From assembly GCA_041399085.1 (NCBI GenBank), contig JAWKTM010000035.1:10005-74004 (forward strand): DNA of 64,000 bases, in the 5' to 3' direction. This DNA is from JAWKTM01 sp041399085 (GTDB lineage: Bacteria > Planctomycetota > Planctomycetia > Pirellulales > Pirellulaceae). The notes under the pieces were generated by a model. It saw only the letters and a program-made list of their open reading frames with translations. It was not told where the DNA came from and searched no databases. Made by a program: the position numbers and the translations under genes. Below, piece by piece: positions 35,858 through 44,026 of the stretch (its first letter is position 1; every line of letters starts with the position of its first letter).

Positions 35858-37858
35858 TTACGGTATCTGCTCGTCGCGCATCCAGGCACGCAGTTCCGCG
35901 AGCTCGCGCACGAAGCCGCCCGAGAGAATCGGAAAGCGACACCAAGTTTTGGGATCCAGATTCTCGTCGTCCAAATGAAACGACGGCGCATAACGCTCGC
36001 GTTTCCATTGGTTGCGCGACCAGAGTTTGAAGAACCGTTCGATCCACTGCGCCAGTTGCTCGGGTGGCGCGGCGTCCGGTTCCGCTCGCAGCCGCTGGTA
36101 GACTTCCAACGGCGTCAGCTTATCGCGAATGGCCGCTCGTTCGATCGCATCGAGTACGTCATAGGGCATCAAATCGGCTTCGTCGGTTTGGCTGGCCGCC
36201 GGCGGCCGCAATTCGGCCGTGGGTGGCAAGGCATTGATAAGACCGAGCGACGGCAGTGGACCATGTTCTTCGGGCCCGGTCGTTTCCATCCATCGAAGCC
36301 AGCGGCGTAAAAACGCTTTGTCGATCCCGGCGATCGGCGACAGCCCGCCGCTAGTATCGCCATCCATCGTGGCGTATCCGACGGCCGCCTCCGAGCGATT
36401 GCTGGTCGACAACAACAACGCGGATCGCAAATTGGCCAACATCCAAACGCTGGGGGATCGCACGCGGGCCTGGATGTTTTGTAAGGCGATGTCGTCTTGC
36501 TTCCAATCGAGCGGCCGGCCAATCGCGGACTCGATCAACTGGCAATAGCCGCGAAACAGTGGGTCGACGTCCAAAAGCAGGAACTCCGCGCCCAGTGATT
36601 CCGCCACGCCACGGGCCGCCTCGCGCGTTTTTTCGCCGCTGTTCGAAGTGGCTTGGTAAACGCACAGCAACAACCGCCGCGCGATCGCTCGCTGATCGTT
36701 GGCGTCATCCCACGGTCCGGCGTGAGCCAGCTTTTCCAGGAATCCGTCGCGTCCGAGCTGCGAGACGCCGAGCGAAACCAACAGTGCACACAGGGTTGAA
36801 ACGGCAGCGGAATCGGCGCCGCCGCTGAGCGACACGACGAATCCGCGCGAGCGGCTCTTCCGCATATAGTCGAACAACGCCAGCGACACGGCTCGCGCGA
36901 ACTCTTCCTCTTTTACCGTCGAACCGGCTTCCCATGCCGCCGTGGTCAAATTCGCCGGTTCGGGAGCGATGACGGGGAAGTCAAACGCTCGCCGGACCAC
37001 ATCGGGCTGCTCGCGAAGAATCTGCGGCACATAGCTGCTGGTCCGAGCCCGGCTCATCCGCGTGGCATCGATGTCGATTACGGCCGTTGTGAGATGAAAA
37101 TCGGCAAATGAAAACCGCGGCCCAGTCGCCAACATTCGGCCGTCCGCCGCGATCATCGCGTCGCCGTCGTAAATCGCTCGACCGGCTTCGTTGCCCAAGA
37201 GATTCGCGTACACATAGCTGACGTGAAACGCGCGGGAGCCTTCGAGCACGAAACGCTTGCGGATCTCGTGTTTGCCGAACGCGAAATGGCTGGCGCTGGG
37301 ATTCAACAGCACATCGACGCCGCGCCGAGCGAACTCCGCCCCCGGGCGACTGCCGACCCAAGCGTCCTCGCAGATTTCAAACCCGATTCGCACGCCGCCA
37401 ATGTCGAACATCAGGTCGCCCAACGGATAGGCCGAGCCGCCGACTTCCACGGTCGCTTGCAGATCGTTCGGCCACGGTTTGAACCATCGCGGTTCGTAAT
37501 GGATTCCGTCGCCCGCCAAGTTCTGCTTGCCAACAAAGCCCATAATCTGGCCGTCGGCGATCAAGCACGATGTGTTGAACACCGCTCCGCCTTGCATCAC
37601 CGGCAAGCCGACCGAAACGATCAGCCCCGCGGTTTCCGGGACGATCTCCAATAGCACGCGTTCGGCCAACTGATGGACACCGGGCGAATGAAAAGCGTCC
37701 TCGCAGCCGTAGCCGGTAATGCACAACTCGGGCAAGCACAACAGCGACACGCCTTGCCGCCGAGCGGTTTGGATCGCCGCCAGGATGTTTCGCTTATTCC
37801 CGTCCCAGTCCAACGCGGTCTGGTTCAATACCGCGGCGGCGACCTTCACCAATTTCAT
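35858..37858 (-). CDS. nadE: Glutamine-dependent NAD+ synthetase
   Basis: A 666-residue two-domain enzyme that makes NAD+ from nicotinic acid adenine dinucleotide with ammonia from glutamine. The N-terminal nitrilase domain carries the catalytic triad in CLPELCITGYG (Glu), GKQNLAGDG (Lys) and GFEICEDAW (Cys). The C-terminal synthetase has the pyrophosphate loop SLSGGADSAAVSTLCALL and the deamido-NAD site region LLLSTSNRSEAAVGYATMDG. The ATG at 37858 gives MKLVKVAAAVLNQ; an upstream frame from 37924 is not needed. Cytosolic, single gene. Confidence 0.96.
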   Translation of the reverse strand: MKLVKVAAAVLNQTALDWDGNKRNILAAIQTARRQGVSLLCLPELCITGYGCEDAFHSPGVHQLAERVLLEIVPETAGLIVSVGLPVMQGGAVFNTSCLIADGQIMGFVGKQNLAGDGIHYEPRWFKPWPNDLQATVEVGGSAYPLGDLMFDIGGVRIGFEICEDAWVGSRPGAEFARRGVDVLLNPSASHFAFGKHEIRKRFVLEGSRAFHVSYVYANLLGNEAGRAIYDGDAMIAADGRMLATGPRFSFADFHLTTAVIDIDATRMSRARTSSYVPQILREQPDVVRRAFDFPVIAPEPANLTTAAWEAGSTVKEEEFARAVSLALFDYMRKSRSRGFVVSLSGGADSAAVSTLCALLVSLGVSQLGRDGFLEKLAHAGPWDDANDQRAIARRLLLCVYQATSNSGEKTREAARGVAESLGAEFLLLDVDPLFRGYCQLIESAIGRPLDWKQDDIALQNIQARVRSPSVWMLANLRSALLLSTSNRSEAAVGYATMDGDTSGGLSPIAGIDKAFLRRWLRWMETTGPEEHGPLPSLGLINALPPTAELRPPAASQTDEADLMPYDVLDAIERAAIRDKLTPLEVYQRLRAEPDAAPPEQLAQWIERFFKLWSRNQWKRERYAPSFHLDDENLDPKTWCRFPILSGGFVRELAELRAWMRDEQIP

Positions 37859-38255
37859 GCGAACGATTCCTGCGGGCAAAGTTGGAGAATTGCCAAATGA
37901 AACACCGCCCCCGCCAGAATGCAAACGCCGGGACGATGGCTACCCATCTTAGCCGTGCGAGGGAAATTGCGAACAAGGGTGTAGTTGGCGTCGTCCAACA
38001 GAAAATGATCGCTTGATCTGGATGGACGGTGGGAATTGCTATTCGCGCAACCGTTTGGCGGGCGAAAAACGCCAAGTCGGGCGCGGAAGCCGCTGAATCC
38101 TGGCCACGAGGCAACGGCTAAATGGCGGCCTCGGACTTTTTTCGCGTGGGTGCGTCTGGGGTTGAAGATGCAGACGGTAGTGTGATATTTCATTTGCGAC
38201 ACCCAGTAAAGTGTGATAAACTTCGGTGTCGTAGCCGATATCCACGAGGTGCCGC
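37859..38255. other. Intergenic stretch upstream of nadE and the toxin-like gene
   Basis: About 397 bases between divergent starts. It should hold promoters for both sides. A possible sigma-70 promoter TTGAAG (38162-38167), 17 bases, ATATTT is visible upstream of the toxin-like gene. The octamer GTGTGATA occurs at 38180-38187 and 38211-38218, 31 bases apart, which is about three helical turns. These are candidate operators only. Confidence 0.5.
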
Positions 38256-38666
38256 GTGTCCAATTTGTTCGGAAGCTACTACGTCAAGCCAACAGCGACC
38301 GCTTGTCGACAAGCGATGGCATTGTGCAACAACAGCATGCGTGACTTTCAACTCTTGCGTCGGCACGCGCTTAATTTGGCTTTTTGGCCGAGCGAAGCGG
38401 ATTTGGACTGGTGTTGGATTAAATCGTTAGAGGCGAAGCGCGTTGGTGAGTTGCGAGTCCATGAAGTAGTTGCTCAACACAACAACATACGCATCATCTT
38501 CTTCAAGTCCAATAAGATTTTGCCTTCCGAGCCGTTACCCAGAATTTGGACACTCACTGTTTTTCAGAAGAAGCGAGACGACTTTAGCGGCAAGGAGATC
38601 GCTGCTTTTCGAGTAATGCGGGACATTGTCGTCAAGCGGTGGTATGCGGGTATCGCAGGGGCATGA
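38256..38666 (+). CDS. RelE/HigB-like toxin (Gp49-like family)
   Basis: A 136-residue protein with a GTG start. Residues about 60-130 follow the Gp49/HigB pattern: KRVGELRVHEVVAQHNNIRI (first strands), IIFFKSNK, IWTLTVFQKKRDD with the basic FQKK segment, and IAAFRVMRDIVVKRWY. Family members are mRNA interferases that cut ribosome-bound transcripts. The first 55 residues have no match I recognise. A XRE-type gene follows after 55 bases on the same strand, as expected for a HigBA-like module. The AT content looks higher than that of the surroundings. Homology is weak in places. Confidence 0.7.
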   Translation: MSNLFGSYYVKPTATACRQAMALCNNSMRDFQLLRRHALNLAFWPSEADLDWCWIKSLEAKRVGELRVHEVVAQHNNIRIIFFKSNKILPSEPLPRIWTLTVFQKKRDDFSGKEIAAFRVMRDIVVKRWYAGIAGA

Positions 38667-38721
38667 TAGGGCTAATAAGTCCAACTCTCGCCGTATTAAA
38701 TATATTTAGGAGTAGCAGGCG

Positions 38722-39228
38722 ATGACCATACTTGTTGAGAATAATTCTGACACTCGTGGAGATAAGACGGCGGGTCTCGAAGCCGTTCGTTTTCTGCAAG
38801 CATTCGTTGAATGTGGCGCCGATGTTCAAGAACTTGTGTTGGAAATGGCTGCAATTGTGTCTGACGATTCGTCGACTGAGGATGAACGTCTTCTCGCCCT
38901 CGATGCCATGACCGAGGCATTGTTTCCAGGGACTGCCGCGGATGTGATTGAACTTCACAAGAAGTGTGTTCACACTTCTACTGCCGTCGAGGCCGCGAAG
39001 GAAATTGAAACTGAGGAACGAACATTTGCGGACAGAATTCGCGACCTCATGGACGAGAAGGGCGTCACGCAACAAGATCTCGCTACTGCTGCCGGAATTG
39101 GACAACCAGCGGTTTCTAATATTTTGAATCGCCAGTGTCGGCCTCAAGGCAGGACCGTCCAGAAGTTCGCCGAAGCACTGGGGGTCGAACCGACGGACCT
39201 ATGGCCGAGCTATCGACATATCGACTAG
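38722..39228 (+). CDS. HigA-like XRE antitoxin
   Basis: A 168-residue protein with a C-terminal XRE helix-turn-helix: DRIRDLMDEKGVTQQDLATA, AAGIGQPAVSNILNRQ, then KFAEALGVEPTDLW. The N-terminal 100 residues are acidic and would be the toxin-neutralising part. Ribosome site TAGGAG lies upstream of the ATG. It normally represses its own operon, and the duplicated octamer upstream of the toxin-like gene is a candidate site. Confidence 0.8.
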   Translation: MTILVENNSDTRGDKTAGLEAVRFLQAFVECGADVQELVLEMAAIVSDDSSTEDERLLALDAMTEALFPGTAADVIELHKKCVHTSTAVEAAKEIETEERTFADRIRDLMDEKGVTQQDLATAAGIGQPAVSNILNRQCRPQGRTVQKFAEALGVEPTDLWPSYRHID

Positions 39229-39406
39229 CCGGGGCGACGTTCCGCCGCCTGAGTTAAAAAATTCGACCGGCTGAGCTTCACGCGGCTTGCCGTCGTTGGC
39301 CGCTAAGAGGGATTCGCTTCGGAATCGCATTCGCTGGGAATCGCAGCCCCAAGATGAGCTAGCGGGTGCGGTAGAGCTGGCTGGGGTTCGAGGCGGCGGG
39401 GAGAAG

Positions 39407-39479
39407 TGGTCAGGGCCGGGATCGAACCGGCGACACCAGGATTTTCAGTCCTGTGCTCTACCAACTGAGCTACCTGACC
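39407..39479 (-). tRNA. tRNA-Phe (GAA)
   Basis: On the minus strand the sequence folds as a cloverleaf: acceptor GGTCAGG/CCTGACC, D arm around GCTCAGTTGGTAGAGC, anticodon stem CAGGA/TCCTG with loop CTGAAAA (anticodon GAA), and a T arm GCCGG-TTCGATC-CCGGC. The discriminator base is A at 39407, and no CCA is encoded. It lies 178 bases from the antitoxin-like gene, with the tRNA 3-prime end facing that module. Confidence 0.95.
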
Positions 39480-39775
39480 AGCGTTGAATCCTCAACGAGA
39501 GAGCCATGTTACGAAGCGGCTGGGAAGCTGTCAATCGACCGTGGTTCGCTCGAAAATCGGTGAGGCGTTTGTTGCGAGGCGACTCCGCAGCGAACGAGCG
39601 TTTCTTTCGGCACGATGGTTGCGTTTCTTCAATGGAAAAGCAAACAACTGTCATTTTGGCAGAAGCAAGGCGCCGAACTTGGAACAACGGCACTTGCTTA
39701 CACAGCTTGGCTCAGTCCATTGGATGACCAGTGCATTGGATGGTCAGTGCCGTGGATCCGAAGAGGGTGGCAATC

Positions 39776-40327
39776 ATGAATTCGTTACAAGGTTCTCTGT
39801 TAGTCGCGTCTCCGCATCTGAAGGACTCGCCCTTCAGTCGCTCGGTCGTGTTCTTGGTGCGTCACGACGAACAAGGGGCGTTTGGCGTGGTGTTGAATCG
39901 TCCGGTTCGCGGAGCCATTCGAGAATCGTTGTCGCCCGAAGTGACCGGCGCGGCGGATTGCGACGTGCAGGTCAAGTTCGGCGGGCCGGTAATGAATTCG
40001 ATTGTGGCGCTCGAGCAGCAGGCCACGAACGTCGCGGCTTGCACGGAACCGGCGGCTTGCGAGGCGGCTTTGCGGCGGGCTTTTCAATCGACGCCGTCCA
40101 CACCCAGTCGTGCGGTCCGCATCTTTATCGGCCATGCGGGTTGGCAGGCCGGGCAGTTAGAGTCGGAGTTGGCTCAGGGCGTGTGGATGACGACCACGGC
40201 CACGCCGGCTCATGTTTTCGGCGACGACGAACAACTGTGGGCCTCGACGGTGAGGGAAATTGGCCGATCGGTGTTGCGCGAGAGTCTGGGCATCGCTCGC
40301 TTCCCGGCGGATCCAACTGTGAATTGA
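39776..40327 (+). CDS. yqgE: YqgE/AlgH family protein
   Basis: A 183-residue protein of the DUF179/YqgE fold. The signature NSLQGSLLVASPHLKDSPFS is at the N-terminus, followed by VVFLVRHDEQGAFGVVLNRP and a GHAGWQAGQLESEL segment, both conserved in the family. The ATG at 39776 fits the N-terminal motif; a start at 39731 would add 15 residues. Cytosolic; its biochemical role is not established. Confidence 0.9.
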   Translation: MNSLQGSLLVASPHLKDSPFSRSVVFLVRHDEQGAFGVVLNRPVRGAIRESLSPEVTGAADCDVQVKFGGPVMNSIVALEQQATNVAACTEPAACEAALRRAFQSTPSTPSRAVRIFIGHAGWQAGQLESELAQGVWMTTTATPAHVFGDDEQLWASTVREIGRSVLRESLGIARFPADPTVN

Positions 40328-40450
40328 GGTTTCTGGGATGGTGAGTGGATTTGGGCGTGGCTTGGTGTGCCGTTTTTCCTGCGGGAATTGCGTGGAATAA
40401 GAAAGGGAGCGGGATGGCGGGGCTGGCTGGAAGAGGGAATGGGGAGAGAA

Positions 40451-40528
40451 AGCGGGGATGAATCCCCGCAGTCCCAAAGAGGATAAATCCCCGCAGGCCC
40501 AAAAGATTGAATCCCCGCAGTCCCGAAT
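40451..40528. repeat. Three copies of a 24-25-bp repeat
   Basis: AATCCCCGCAG followed by TCCC or GCCC occurs at 40461, 40486 and 40510, spaced 25 and 24 bases apart. The first copy is preceded by GCGGGGAT so that GCGGGGAT-GA-ATCCCCGC forms an 8-bp perfect stem. The repeats lie between convergent yqgE and the GH43-like gene, where they may act in termination or as a short intergenic repeat. Confidence 0.8.
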
Positions 40529-40542
40529 AAGAATGGCGGCGG

Positions 40543-41517
40543 TTAGGTCCGCCAGACTCGCAGGTCGTGGCTGCCGTCGGGGCGGGCGAGTTCGTAATAG
40601 ATGAACCGCGAATCGCCGAAGTCTAGGACGTCGAAATACCGCAGAGCGGATGGGCCGTGCGCGGGTTGCATCAGCGGCCCGGCTTCGGTGACTCGATGAA
40701 ACGTCCGCAGGTCAGAGCTGTAAGCCAAGCCAACGCGTTCCTCGTAGTTCTCGCTGACGTCGGCCGATCCATCGTAGAGAGCCAGCCATAGTCCGTCGGC
40801 TCGAAAGACGCAGCCGATTCGGGCACAGTAACGATCCCAACCCTCGCGGCTCGGTTCCATCACGGTGCCTTGCCAACACCAATTCAGTCCGTCCTCGCTG
40901 GTGGCCAAACCGGTTCGCGATCGAATCAGGCCCGTGTTGTAGGCGTCGTGCGTGCCGTGCAGCGCATTGGCTTCGGCGTCCGCCGCGACCGCCGTCGCAA
41001 AGCTAACGATCATGTGGTACTGGCCGGCGACTTGGAACAGAAACGGATCCTTCACGCCGTCCGCGTCGATATCGGCGGCCGTCAAAATCGGGCGGCAGTT
41101 TCGCAAATCGAACTTGTCCGGCGAGGCAGCTTCACAAACATCAATCCGCCAGCGACCGTCGGCCGGGTCGACGTAGCTGACATACAGGGCCCAACGATCC
41201 GGGCCCAGTCGTCGCAAACCGCAGCGTTCGATGCTGGTCGTGCTGAGTTGATCTTTCGTGCCGCTCCAGATCTCTTCAAATTGGACGCCGTCGGAGCCGC
41301 GCAGCAGATGGATTTCCGCGCCGCGGTCGGGCTGCACGCCGCGCGGGCGGCGGACTCGGTAGATCAAATAGAACGATCCGTCCGTCGCGTCATACATGGC
41401 TCCGGGCGCTCCGACCCAATAGCCCGATCCGGCGGCGGGCGGCGAGCAAATGACGGTGCCTTGTTCGGCGGGAAAGCGGCTAAACTGGCCCCAATGTTGC
41501 GGATCGCGACGTGTCAC
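40543..41517 (-). CDS. GH43/GH32-like five-bladed propeller protein
   Basis: A 324-residue protein with the repeating propeller pattern of glycoside hydrolase family 43/32-like proteins: WVGAPGAMYDATDGSFYLIY, ADIDADGVKDPFLFQVAGQY and GLATSEDGLNWCWQGTV (residues that resemble bladed-sheet starts). An acidic residue in VKDPFLF may correspond to a catalytic position. No signal peptide is visible. I use the GTG at 41517 with CAGGAG upstream, because the longer frame to 41640 would leave only three bases to the divergent DUF456 gene. Sugar specificity cannot be inferred. Confidence 0.7.
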   Translation of the reverse strand: MTRRDPQHWGQFSRFPAEQGTVICSPPAAGSGYWVGAPGAMYDATDGSFYLIYRVRRPRGVQPDRGAEIHLLRGSDGVQFEEIWSGTKDQLSTTSIERCGLRRLGPDRWALYVSYVDPADGRWRIDVCEAASPDKFDLRNCRPILTAADIDADGVKDPFLFQVAGQYHMIVSFATAVAADAEANALHGTHDAYNTGLIRSRTGLATSEDGLNWCWQGTVMEPSREGWDRYCARIGCVFRADGLWLALYDGSADVSENYEERVGLAYSSDLRTFHRVTEAGPLMQPAHGPSALRYFDVLDFGDSRFIYYELARPDGSHDLRVWRT

Positions 41518-41643
41518 TCTGATAAACTCCTGCGAAAACAAGTGCGTTTTGATCGTCAACTGTTTTAAGTCGCCGATCCGATTTGGGCAACGCGGGCGGG
41601 GCCGGGCAGACGTGATTCGCGGGCTAAGGAACGAGGCCAATAA

Positions 41644-42180
41644 ATGACCATTGTGTGGGCCATTCTGTTGTTGCTGACCGCTGTGATTGGTTGGGTGCTG
41701 ACGCTGTTCGGCGCGCCGGGCAATTGGATCAGCGTCGTGGCCGTGGCGATTTACGCTTGGCTGATGCCGAACGAATTGCGAGTGTCGATTGGTTGGCCGA
41801 TTGTCGTGGGAACATTGTTGCTGGCGATTTTGGGCGAGGTGCTGGAGTTCGCGGCCGGCGCCTTAGGCGTGGCGAAGACCGGCGGCACTTGGCGCGGCGG
41901 GGCTTTGGCGATCGTCGGTTCGCTGATTGGCGGCGTCGTGGGGATGTTCGTCGGACTGCCCATTCCGTTGATCGGTTCCGTCGTGGCGATCCTGTTGTTC
42001 GCCAGCGTCGGAGCATTGGGCGGCGCGATGCTGGGCGAAGTCTGGGCCGGCCGAACTTGGGAAGAAAGTTGGCCCGTGGGTCATGCCGCATTTTGGGGTC
42101 GATTGTTTGGTACGCTGGGCAAAATCATGGCGGGCAGCGTGATTGTGGCGTTGATCGCGATGGGATTGTTGCTGAAGTAG
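41644..42180 (+). CDS. DUF456 family membrane protein
   Basis: A 178-residue integral membrane protein with four to five predicted helices (WAILLLLTAVIGWVLTLFG, ALAIVGSLIGGVVGMFVGLP, GSVVAILLFASVGALGGAML and IMAGSVIVALIAMGLLL). Gly-rich helices and the GAPGNW loop are typical of DUF456. Function is unknown. It begins close to the divergent GH43-like gene. Confidence 0.85.
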   Translation: MTIVWAILLLLTAVIGWVLTLFGAPGNWISVVAVAIYAWLMPNELRVSIGWPIVVGTLLLAILGEVLEFAAGALGVAKTGGTWRGGALAIVGSLIGGVVGMFVGLPIPLIGSVVAILLFASVGALGGAMLGEVWAGRTWEESWPVGHAAFWGRLFGTLGKIMAGSVIVALIAMGLLLK

Positions 42181-42253
42181 GCGTCGACAGTCGTGCTCAT
42201 ACGCAACGGTCGTCGCGACTTGTTCCTCCCCCAGAAAAACTCGGAGAAATCAG

Positions 42254-43853
42254 ATGTCGACAAGATTTGGATGCGGTTCGACTTGCTCAAGAAGTTTGAT
42301 CGTGCGAGCCAGTTTGGCGATGGCAATGTTCGGCTTGATGTGGTTGCCGACGCTGGTTCGGGCCGAGCTTACTCTGCCCGCGGTGTTCAGCGACCACATG
42401 GTGTTGCAGCGCGACAAGCCGGTGAAGATTTGGGGCTGGGCGACTGCCGGGAAGGAAGTGACTGGCCGATTCGCTTCCCAACAATTCGCTACCGAAGCCG
42501 ATGCCGAAGGCCGCTGGACGGCGATCCTTGAACCGATGAAAGCCGGCGGGCCGTTCAGCTTGACGGTCGCAGGCGATGGCTCGACGGCGAAGGTCGAGGA
42601 CGTTTACGTCGGCGAAGTCTGGCTCTGCTCGGGCCAATCCAACATGGCGATGACCGTGAACCGGGCGGCGAATTTCGAGCAGGAAGCGGCGGCGGCCAAG
42701 TTTCCGCAGATCCGCATGTTCAAGGAATCGTCGGCTCACGCGACCGAGCCGCAAGAGAAGCCGGCCGGATCGTGGACCGTGTGTTCGCCGGAAACGGTCG
42801 CCGGCTTTTCCGCCACGGCCTACTTCTTCGGCCGCGAATTGCACCAGGAACTGGGAGTGCCCGTCGGGTTGGTGAATTCGTCGGTCGGCGGCACTTCGAT
42901 CGAATCGTGGACCAGCATGCCGGCTCAAGTGAACGCGCCCGGCGTCCAGCCGCGATTGCAAGCGTGGCGATCCGACGATGAGGCATTCGACGCAGACGCG
43001 GCACAAGCTCGATATGAACAAGCATTGAAAGCCTGGGAGAAGCGTCGCGACGCGGCCAAGGCGGCCGGAACGCCAATCCCACGCCGGCCGGCCCAGCCGA
43101 CCCAACCGCGCCAGGATCGCAACTATCCGTCGAACTTGTTCAACGGCAAGATCAACCCGTTGGTTGGCTACACGATTCGCGCGCGATTTGGTATCAAGGC
43201 GAGAACAACGCGGGACGCGGCTACGCTCATGTTTACGAGCGCAGCTTCGCACGCTGATCGGCGATTGGCGAACGCGCTGGGGACAAGGCGATTTTCCGTT
43301 CGCTTGGGTTCAGTTGCCGAATTTCCGAGCCGAGCAGCGCGAGCCGAGCGAGACGAGCGGCTGGGTGTTGGTGCAGGAAGCGATGCTGAAGACGTTGGCT
43401 GTGCCACACACGGGAATGGCGATCACGATCGACATCGGCGAAGCGAACGATATCCATCCGCGCAACAAGCAGGACGTCGGCAAACGGTTGGCGTTGTGGG
43501 CGTTGCACGATGTGTATGAAAAGGATGTTGTGGCCAGCGGGCCGGTATTCAAGTCGGCTCGCCGCGACGGAAATCAGATGGTCATCGAATTCGATCACGT
43601 GGGCGAAGGGCTGAAGTCGCGCGAGTCGGAACTGACTGGCTTCGCGATCGCGGGCAAGGATCGCGAGTTTCATTGGGCGGAAGCCAAAATCGACGGCCCG
43701 AATCGCGTGATTGTGTCGAGCCCGTCGGTGCCCGAACCGGCTGCGGTGCGATACGCCTGGGCGGCGAATCCGCGGGCCAGTTTGTTTAATTCGGCCGACT
43801 TGCCGGCCTCGCCGTTTCGCACGGATGACTGGGACGAAACGGGGCGGCAGTAG
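42254..43853 (+). CDS. Sialate O-acetylesterase-like, frame interrupted
   Basis: A secreted SGNH-type esterase that would remove acetyl groups from sialic or other sugars. The signal region is about residues 15-40 (LAMAMFGLMWLPTLVRAE). The nucleophile block is EVWLCSGQSNMAMTV, and SVGGTSIESWTS and ANDIHPRNKQDVG (catalytic Asp-His region) complete the set. Two single-base losses, near 43170 (CGCGCGCGA for CGCGGCGCGA) and near 43250 (TTCGCACG for TTCGCAACG), push the middle, including the expected WYQGENNAGRG block, out of frame. The last third is in frame from about 43250 to the stop at 43853. Confidence 0.8.
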
Positions 43854-44026
43854 GCTGCGACGCCGAATCGGCACGTTGGCGTTCGGGCATGTGAAGTGGG
43901 AGAATGCGGGAAACAACGGGCCGGCAAGGTTTGGCTTTGTTTACGCGATGGGTAAAATAGAACTCGCCGGTCCGACCGGTTCTCCCGCCTAATTTTCCCG
44001 CCCGATTCACCAACGCTTGGTTCCGC

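Noticed and set aside
39229..39406. Integration site duplicate of the tRNA-Phe 3-prime end
   Set aside because: I looked for a copy of the T-arm/acceptor sequence on the low-coordinate side and found none. No integrase is present.
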